NCBI RefSeq assembly: GCF_016900775.1
Contig: NZ_JACJKN010000004.1
Span: forward strand, 62,001 to 126,000
Origin: Olsenella uli
GTDB lineage: Bacteria > Actinomycetota > Coriobacteriia > Coriobacteriales > Atopobiaceae
Length of the DNA: 64,000 nucleotides
Direction of reading: 5' to 3'
Of this stretch, positions 58,898 through 64,000 are shown piece after piece (position 1 is the stretch's first letter; the number at the start of each line of letters is the position of its first letter). Made by a program: the position numbers and the translations under genes. The notes under the pieces are model-generated. The model was not told the origin of the DNA, did not search any database, and worked only from the letters and a program-made list of their open reading frames with translations.

Positions 58898-58954
58898 CGA
58901 GTCTCCTCCCCGCACGCGCACTGCCGCAATAGCATCCTGCCATCATAGCGCGTC

Positions 58955-58992
58955 GGGTGATTCAAAGGGGGGCGTCTCCTTTTGAATCACCC
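58955..58992. repeat. Palindrome over HMA-protein stop
   Basis: GGGTGATTCAAA and TTTGAATCACCC form 12-bp perfect arms, with further G-C pairs inside. The TGA of the HMA protein (58989-58987) lies in the right arm. Confidence 0.8.
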
Positions 58993-59355
58993 TTGGGTCA
59001 CCCGGTAGCCGGCGGACTCCACGGCTGCGGCCAGCGCCGCAGGGTCGATCGGGTCCTTGGAGAGCACGCGCACGCGGTCGGGCAGGCTCGCACGCGCCCA
59101 CACGCCGCCGATGCCGTCGAGCGAGGTCTCCACGGCCGCGAGGCAATGCTCGCAGTGCATTCCCTCGACGGTGAGGTCGGCCGAGTAGGGGTAGTGCGCC
59201 TCGTTGGTGTCGGCAACCGTCGGGCGCGCGACGTGGGACTCTCCCCCGCCGGAGCACCCGCAGCCGCAGCCGCCCTGACGGAGTGTCCGCAGGTAGCGAC
59301 GGGCGGCGAGAAGGACGACCGCCACCACGGCCAGGACGATAATGACGTTGATCAT
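58987..59355 (-). CDS. Membrane Cys-rich/HMA metal-binding protein
   Basis: A 122-residue protein combining two small metal parts. The N-terminal helix (2-18) followed by CGCGC (30-34) is like FeoB-associated cysteine-rich proteins (PF12669 type). The C-terminal 65 residues are an HMA ferredoxin-like domain with GMHCEHC (C68 and C71). It could hand Cu(I) to the nearby P-ATPase, which lacks its own HMA domain. AAGGAGGTTGCC precedes the ATG. A dispersed word at 59305 is read antisense in the helix. Confidence 0.87.
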   Translation of the reverse strand: MINVIIVLAVVAVVLLAARRYLRTLRQGGCGCGCSGGGESHVARPTVADTNEAHYPYSADLTVEGMHCEHCLAAVETSLDGIGGVWARASLPDRVRVLSKDPIDPAALAAAVESAGYRVTQG

Positions 59356-59394
59356 GGCAACCTCCTTGCGAGCCCGCGTTCTTCTCGCCCGCCA

Positions 59395-59430
59395 AATGGG
59401 TCAAAAGGGACTGTCCCCTTTTGACCCATT
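59395..59430. repeat. Palindrome at DUF454 stop
   Basis: AATGGGTCAAAAGGG and its complement (15-bp arms) flank ACTGTC. The TAA of the DUF454 gene starts in the right arm. An exact GAAC-form word lies 6 bp to the left. Confidence 0.85.
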
Positions 59431-59815
59431 ACGCCTCGGCGGGGACGCGGCGGGTCTTCACGCCGAAGCAGAAGTACAGGATGTGGAACACCCACACGCA
59501 CGCGAGGACGATCTGCCCCACGCGCACCTGATGCATCATGACAAAGCCGATGGACATGAGCATGGTCACCGTGACCATCACGCGGATCTTGGTGGCCCAG
59601 TCCATGCCCTGGCCGGCCACGTAGCTCTCGAGGTTCTTCTTGTAGAGCTTGGTGCTCGTGAACCACGTGTGCAGCCGCTCGGAGCTCTTGGCAAAGCAGA
59701 ACGCCGCAAGCATGAGAAACGGAAACGCCGGCAGCAGCGGCACCACCGCTCCCACAGCCCCCAGAACAAGCCCCACGCAGCCCAGCGCAACGAGCAGCAC
59801 CTTCTTGACGTTCAT
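59429..59815 (-). CDS. DUF454 (YbaN-like) membrane protein
   Basis: A 128-residue DUF454 protein with three to four helices. GAVVPLLPAFPFLMLAAFCF and the FAKSSERLHTWF segment are diagnostic. In other bacteria the family stands near heme or nitrite genes (HutX/YbaN context); function unproved. GGGAGGATGC precedes the ATG, which overlaps the YgbA stop (ATGA). Confidence 0.9.
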   Translation of the reverse strand: MNVKKVLLVALGCVGLVLGAVGAVVPLLPAFPFLMLAAFCFAKSSERLHTWFTSTKLYKKNLESYVAGQGMDWATKIRVMVTVTMLMSIGFVMMHQVRVGQIVLACVWVFHILYFCFGVKTRRVPAEA

Positions 59816-60177
59816 GCATCCTCCCTGGAAAGTCGCCTCTTCTCGGCCTTGGTCTCGATGACGTGACGGACGGCCGCCACGGGGTGATGGAAGATCATGC
59901 GCGGGCCCGAGAAGCGCATGACCTCGCGGATCTTCTCGCGCATCTCCGGCTTGTAGCAGTGCACGCGGCAGTTTGAGCAGAAGGTCTTGGTCTCCATGAA
60001 GGGGCAGCGGTCGCTGCGCTGCCGTGCGTACTCCGCGAGCTCGGCGCACTCCTGGCAGAGCTCACCGACGCGCGTGCCGTGGCGCTTGCGGCAATAGAGC
60101 GCGATCATCTCGGACACCATGCGCTTCTCGCGCTCGCGCTTGGCAGCCACGCGCGCGGTGTCGTGCGTGCGCGCCAT
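59812..60177 (-). CDS. YgbA-type nitrous oxide-stimulated promoter family protein
   Basis: A 121-residue cysteine-rich protein of the YgbA_NO family. ELCQECAEL, RCPFMETKTFCSNCRVHCY and REVMRFSGPRMIFHHP are its marks. E. coli YgbA is induced by nitric oxide and aids recovery from it. Here it is coupled to the CydDC-like gene (TGATG overlap) and to DUF454. With hcp elsewhere in the window this points to handling of nitrosative stress. Confidence 0.92.
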   Translation of the reverse strand: MARTHDTARVAAKREREKRMVSEMIALYCRKRHGTRVGELCQECAELAEYARQRSDRCPFMETKTFCSNCRVHCYKPEMREKIREVMRFSGPRMIFHHPVAAVRHVIETKAEKRRLSREDA

Positions 60178-63100
60178 CAGCTGACCCTCCCGTTCTCAAC
60201 GCTGACCACGGTGTCGGCGATGCGCATCGTGGACGGCCTATGGGAGACGAGAAGAACCGTCCGCCCGGCGCGCTCCTCGGCAATGGAGCGCAGGATGACG
60301 GCCTCGTTCAGGCTGTCGAGGTTGCTCGTGGGCTCGTCGAGCAGCATGAACGGAGCGTCGTGCAGGAAGGCGCGGGCAAGCCCCAGGCGCTGGCGCTCGC
60401 CGCCGGAGAGGGTGTCGCCGAGCTCGCCGACCGGCGTGTCGTAGCCCGCCGGCAGGCTCATGACGAAGTCGTGGACCGAGGCCTTGCGGCAGGCCGCCTC
60501 GATCTCTTCGTCCGTGGCGTCGAGCCGCGCGATGCGCAGGTTGTTGCGGATGCTGTCGTGGAAGAGGTGGGTCTCCTGCGTGACGAGGGACTCCAGCTCG
60601 CGCAGGTTGGCCGTGTCCACGTGCCGCACGTCGCGCCCGGAGACGGAGACGCTTCCCTCGCCCGCGTCCCAGAACCGCATGAACAGGCGCAGCAGGGTGG
60701 ACTTGCCGGAGCCGGAGCGCCCGGTGATGCCCACGATTCTGCCGGCGGGAGCCTCGAGCGAGACGTCCTCGAGCACGCGCTCGTTTCCGTAGGAGAAGCC
60801 CACATGGCTCGCCGCGGCACCGTCGAAATCCACGTGCTTCTCGCCCGTGACCTCAGGCGTCACCGGCTCCTCGTCCAGGATGGCGAGCACGCGCTCGCCC
60901 GCCGCGAGGGTGGGCTGCAGCGTGGAGCCCAGGTTCGCGAGCGCCACCACCGGGCCGAACGAGCTCATGAGCGCGAGCACGGGGATGAGCACCCCGTCAA
61001 ATCCCACGGCACCGGCGCGGTGAAGCGCCGCCGCCACGAGCAGCATGACCAGGTCGCAGGCGAGAATGACCGTGTTGGTGAGCGCCGTGGCACGACCGGT
61101 GGCGCGCTTCATGCGCTCCTCGTCCGCGGCGAGCGCGCGGGAACGCTCGTCCATCTGGGCCAGGCGCTCCGCACCCGCACCGTACTGCAGGATCTCATCT
61201 AGGCCGCGCAGGCTCTCCAGCACGAAGCTCGAGAGCTCGCCCGCGCCGGCGCGGAAGCGCGAGCCGGCGTCCCCGGCGAGACGCGCCGCGACGAGCGGGC
61301 ACGCCACGCCCACGGCGAGATATGACACCGCGGCCACGACGGCAAGCGCAGGATGGAAGCTCCCGACGAAGGCACAGGCGTCCGCGCAGAAGAGCAGCGC
61401 TATCGCCGCCGGCGAGATGGTGTGCGCGTAGAAGACCTCGAGAAGCTCGATGTCCGAGGTAATGAGCGAGATGAGGTCGCCACGATCGCGCCCCTCGAGC
61501 TTGGCCGGAGCAAGCCGACGCAGCGCCCGGAACACGCGGTCGCGGACGAGCGCGAGCAGCTTGAAGGCGATGAAGTGGTTACAGGCTTGCTCGCCGTAGC
61601 GAAGCAGACCGCGTGCCACGGCGCAGACGGCCATCGCCACGATGAGGCCCGCGAGCGGGGCCGCCGCGCCGTCCGCGAGCACCGCGAGCACGCCGTAGCC
61701 GCCGAGCACCGTGATTGCCGCCGCGCAGACGTGGCCGAGAAGTCCCATGAGGATGGCCAGCACCATAAATCCCATGAGCGGGCGCACCAGCCCCACGAGC
61801 CGCCGCATCACCCTCCGTGAGACAAAGGGGACAGGTTCATTTGTCTCATCGCGCTGGTCGTGCAGAGACGGGCGCGCAGGGCTAGCTGATGAGACAAATG
61901 AACCTGTCCCCTTTGTCTCACCCTCGAGCTCGCGCTGGGCGCGCCAGAGGGTTGCGTAGCGGCCTCCCGCGACAACGAGCTCGTCGTGGCGCCCGTGCTC
62001 CACCACGCGTCCGTCGTCGAGCACGAAGATCTTGTCGGCCCCCACCACGTTTGCCAGACGGTGCGAGATGAGGATTACCGTCGCGCGGCCTGCCAGCCCG
62101 CGAACCGCACCCATGATGGCGTCCTCGCTCTCCGCGTCCACGTTGGAGGTGGCCTCGTCAAAGACGTAGACCGGCGTCTCGTGCAAGAGGGCACGGGCGA
62201 TTGCCAGGCGCTGGCGCTGGCCGCCGGAGAGGTTGGAGCCACGCTCCGCGAGCATCGTGTCCAGCCCGTCCTCGCCGCGCAGGAAGGGCGCCAGGCGCGT
62301 GGCCTCGAGCGCGGCCCAGAGCGCATCGTCGCTCGCACCCGGGGCCGCGACCAGCAGGTTCTCGCGCACCGTTCCCTTGAAGAGGTAGCTCTCGTGCCCC
62401 ACGTAGGTCACGTGGGCGAGCAGGTCTGCGGCGTCGAGCGCGCCAACCTCAACGCCGCCCACCGTGAGCGAGCCACGATACCCGCGCAGCCGCCCCAGCA
62501 GGAGCGCTGCGAGCGTGGACTTACCGCAGCCGGACTCCCCCACCACGGCCACAAGGCCGCCAGCCGGCACGTCCAGGCTCACGCCGTCCAGCACCTCACG
62601 CTCGCCGTCGTAGGAGAAGCGCAGCTCGCAGGCGCGCACGTCACAGCACGCGGGGAAACTCTCCCCACCCGCCGGCGGCTCCGGCAGCTCCAGCAGCCTA
62701 AAGATCTTCTCACTCGCCGCCATGCCGTTCATGGCCACGTGGAAGAACGACCCCAGCTGGCGCATGGGGATGAAGTAGTCCGCCGCCAGCAGGATGATGG
62801 CAAGACAGCCGCCCAGGTCAACGGCACCCGCGGCCATCTGCGTAAGCGCCACCGCCACGCCGGCGGCCGCCCCGCCGTACGCAACGAGGTCCATAATCGT
62901 GATGGAGTTGAGCTGCATCGTGAGCACGCGCATCGTGATGCGCCGGAACTTCTCGGCCTGCTCGTTCATCTCGGCCTGCTTGAACTCGTCGGCCTGGTAG
63001 ACCTTGAGAGTGGTGAGGCCTTGGAGGTTCTCCAGGAACGTGTCGCCGAGCTCGGTGTACTGCCCCCAGTAGCGGCCGAGCAGCTTCTTTGCCCAGGTCT

Positions 63101-63629
63101 GCACCGCGGCGATGGCCACGGGAATGAGTGGCACGCACACGAGCAGCACCACGGCCGCCGGCACGTTCACAAAGGCCAGGGCCACAAAGAGCGTGAGCGG
63201 CGCGAGCATGGCGTAGAAGAACTGCGGCAGGTACGCGCCGAAGTAGGTCTCCAGCTGGTCGCACCCCTCCACGGCCACCTGCACGACCTCGGAGGTGCGC
63301 ACGTCCTCGCGATAGCCCGGCCCCAGGCGCAGGAGCTTCTCGTAGATGCGGTGGCGCAGCGCGCGCTTGACCTCGCGGCTGGCGAGAAACCCCATGCGCG
63401 CGGAGCCCACGGCGGCAAGGCCGCGCACGACGGCCGCGCAGGTCACGCCGGCGGCGAGAAGAACGAGGTCCTTCTCGCCCGCCGTGCCCGCCCAGAGCGC
63501 GGAGAGCGTCCGGCAGATGACGAGCACCATGCCCATGTTGGCCATAAGCGACGCCCACTGGAGGGCCACGCTCGCGCCCACGTACCTCATGCTCCCCGGC
63601 ACGATGCCGATGAGCCGTCTGTCGATCAT
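60177..63629 (-). CDS. CydD-CydC-like fused ABC exporter
   Basis: A 1150-residue protein made of two complete ABC half-transporters. Half 1 (about 1-568, CydD-like) has GESGCGKST near 361 and LSGGQRQRLAIARALL; half 2 (about 605-1150, CydC-like) has GRSGSGKST near 970 and LSGGERQRLGLARAFL. CydDC exports thiols and is needed for cytochrome bd assembly. Residues of about 570-604 that join the halves are coded by a 105-bp palindrome. In half 1, AGEKDLVLLAAG comes from two facing words at 63453-63479. The ATG 63629 is preferred to an upstream GTG/ATG frame. Confidence 0.9.
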   Translation of the reverse strand: MIDRRLIGIVPGSMRYVGASVALQWASLMANMGMVLVICRTLSALWAGTAGEKDLVLLAAGVTCAAVVRGLAAVGSARMGFLASREVKRALRHRIYEKLLRLGPGYREDVRTSEVVQVAVEGCDQLETYFGAYLPQFFYAMLAPLTLFVALAFVNVPAAVVLLVCVPLIPVAIAAVQTWAKKLLGRYWGQYTELGDTFLENLQGLTTLKVYQADEFKQAEMNEQAEKFRRITMRVLTMQLNSITIMDLVAYGGAAAGVAVALTQMAAGAVDLGGCLAIILLAADYFIPMRQLGSFFHVAMNGMAASEKIFRLLELPEPPAGGESFPACCDVRACELRFSYDGEREVLDGVSLDVPAGGLVAVVGESGCGKSTLAALLLGRLRGYRGSLTVGGVEVGALDAADLLAHVTYVGHESYLFKGTVRENLLVAAPGASDDALWAALEATRLAPFLRGEDGLDTMLAERGSNLSGGQRQRLAIARALLHETPVYVFDEATSNVDAESEDAIMGAVRGLAGRATVILISHRLANVVGADKIFVLDDGRVVEHGRHDELVVAGGRYATLWRAQRELEGETKGTGSFVSSASPARPSLHDQRDETNEPVPFVSRRVMRRLVGLVRPLMGFMVLAILMGLLGHVCAAAITVLGGYGVLAVLADGAAAPLAGLIVAMAVCAVARGLLRYGEQACNHFIAFKLLALVRDRVFRALRRLAPAKLEGRDRGDLISLITSDIELLEVFYAHTISPAAIALLFCADACAFVGSFHPALAVVAAVSYLAVGVACPLVAARLAGDAGSRFRAGAGELSSFVLESLRGLDEILQYGAGAERLAQMDERSRALAADEERMKRATGRATALTNTVILACDLVMLLVAAALHRAGAVGFDGVLIPVLALMSSFGPVVALANLGSTLQPTLAAGERVLAILDEEPVTPEVTGEKHVDFDGAAASHVGFSYGNERVLEDVSLEAPAGRIVGITGRSGSGKSTLLRLFMRFWDAGEGSVSVSGRDVRHVDTANLRELESLVTQETHLFHDSIRNNLRIARLDATDEEIEAACRKASVHDFVMSLPAGYDTPVGELGDTLSGGERQRLGLARAFLHDAPFMLLDEPTSNLDSLNEAVILRSIAEERAGRTVLLVSHRPSTMRIADTVVSVENGRVS
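61817..61921. repeat. 105-bp palindromic element inside coding sequence
   Basis: Arms 61817-61850 and 61888-61921 (34 bp each, core AAAGGGGACAGGTTC) are perfect complements around 37 bp. Length is 35 codons with no stop in the used frame, so the ORF passes through. Each arm matches the single unit at 32509. Confidence 0.95.
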
Positions 63630-63740
63630 CACGTGTCGTCGCCCCTCACGTCCGACGGCCTTCTCTGTTAGACAGAGTAAACTATCCGGACACAAGGGTT
63701 AGCCTATTGCAACTCAATTTGTTTGATTGACACAACTTTA

Positions 63741-63811
63741 GACCTGGCAAAGGTGCCGGGGGAAACTGTCAGGAAAAACCTGACAGTTTCCCCCGGCACC
63801 TTTGCCAGGTC
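63741..63811. repeat. Perfect palindrome, 33-bp arms, 5-nt loop
   Basis: Arms 63741-63773 and 63779-63811 (core CAAAGGTGCCGGGGGAAAC) pair without mismatch around AAAAA. It ends 4 bp before the HIT gene's stop. The AAAGGTG core resembles the 2440 element. Confidence 0.9.
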
Positions 63812-63814
63812 GGC

Positions 63815-64000
63815 CTACAGGGCAGCCAGGATCTTCTCGGCCAGTGCGTCGCACTCGGCGTCGGAGAGCGTCACGCGCCCCGGGTTCATCGCGAAGACGT
63901 CGCCGAACTCGAAGGGGTCGTCCGCGTACTTGGGCACGAGGTGGAAGTGCAGGTGGTGCATCGTGTCGCCATACGCGCCGAAGTTGATCTTGTCGGGCGA
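63815..64000 (-). CDS. HIT-family hydrolase, C-terminal part (cut by window)
   Basis: The last 61 codons of a histidine triad protein. HHLHFHLVPKY holds the His-x-His-x-His motif that gives nucleoside phosphoramidase or hydrolase activity; the C-terminal helix ALAEKILAAL closes the fold. HIT proteins cleave AMP-lysine or dinucleotide substrates in the cytoplasm. The N-terminus lies beyond the right edge. The stop is 4 bp from the long palindrome. Confidence 0.88.
   Translation of the reverse strand, partial: SPDKINFGAYGDTMHHLHFHLVPKYADDPFEFGDVFAMNPGRVTLSDAECDALAEKILAAL

Larger units (their letters stand above)
2408..63479. repeat. Dispersed 11-mer GCGAGAAGGAC (22 exact copies, both strands)
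   Basis: Exact copies on the + strand begin near 2408, 10655, 14229, 15047, 18306, 21137, 24203, 25965, 28650, 36923 and 59306. Copies on the - strand begin near 4126, 14333, 22951, 24361, 26552, 30124, 43709, 51313, 57480, 58525 and 63468. Most extend to GGCGAGAAGGAC. A second form with GAAC at the end occurs at 6691, 12658, 24560, 53489 and 63453 (+) and at 3301, 8900, 12894, 18683, 36479 and 59378 (-). Many one-mismatch relatives also exist. The 11 to 11 strand split and the mixture of coding and intergenic sites are seen directly; the function is unknown. Confidence 0.85.

Noticed and set aside
2408-63479. Chi or KOPS nature of GCGAGAAGGAC
   Set aside because: Copies are split 11 to 11 between strands in this window, whereas those signals are normally skewed along a replichore. 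A terminus region could still mask skew, so this is not final.
1-64000. rRNA or tRNA genes
   Set aside because: No T-loop-like GGTTCGAAT strings with matching stems and no rRNA cores were noticed on reading; a covariance search would be needed to exclude a missed tRNA.
1-64000. A complete defence island, prophage or biosynthetic cluster
   Set aside because: No restriction-modification, Cas, phage structural, NRPS/PKS or lanthipeptide genes were found; only single PIN, radical SAM and relic genes.

Overview
The window is GC-rich (about 70%) bacterial chromosome, read as roughly sixty genes plus several gene remnants. Gene content and composition suggest an anaerobic, host-associated actinobacterium of the class Coriobacteriia (Olsenella/Atopobiaceae-like). 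The hints are a hybrid cluster protein, a CmpB-type membrane protein, DUF3793 with flavodoxin, YgbA, CHAD and many small ABC systems, with no rRNA, tRNA, CRISPR array or intact transposase seen. The taxon is an inference, because no marker gene is present.

Layout. 1-2.4 kb: a heterodimeric ABC exporter. 2.5-8.9 kb: Nudix, MerR, MBL hydrolase, UspA, a Crp/Fnr regulator divergent from hcp across a 4-nt-spaced dyad, DUF488 and TetR. 9-15 kb: radical SAM/SPASM protein, esterase and a Fec/Btu-type importer operon. 15-24.4 kb: CHAD protein, CmpB-lipase operon, LysR, SDR, MocA oxidoreductase, flavin reductase, MBL and ProX-like protein. 24.46-24.78 kb: a non-coding run of consecutive hairpins. 24.8-32.4 kb: Tag glycosylase, DUF1810, MFS carrier and an ABC-2 exporter/two-component operon. 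32.5-42 kb: an accessory stretch with a PIN protein, two truncated DUF4143 ATPases, a duplicated tail of an XRE membrane protein, a decayed DUF2207 paralogue beside a better preserved one, and a MerR/aldo-keto reductase pair. 42-48 kb: MFS, prfC, a lipoprotein and XRE and AraC regulators. 48-54 kb: an AraC-linked pair of siderophore-type ABC proteins, then DUF3793 and flavodoxin, all preceded by one shared 16-bp operator-like word. 54-60 kb: metal handling (DUF6110, an unusual P-type ATPase, a CPC-type P-ATPase with CsoR and its operator, a Cys-rich/HMA protein). 60-63.6 kb: a CydD-CydC fusion with YgbA and DUF454. The right edge cuts a HIT protein.

Two repeat systems overlie the whole window. 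(1) The 11-mer GCGAGAAGGAC occurs 22 times exactly, 11 on each strand, plus 11 copies of the GAAC variant. It lies in genes and between them, and often encodes Gly-Glu-Lys-Asp in unrelated proteins; its density and strand balance resemble a DNA uptake sequence. (2) Long palindromes, many with a GGGGACAG-type core, sit at or over stop codons of many genes. One 105-bp copy lies in frame inside the CydD-CydC fusion and encodes the linker.

Start codons were chosen from Shine-Dalgarno spacing and family length. Long antisense open frames were treated as high-GC artefacts.
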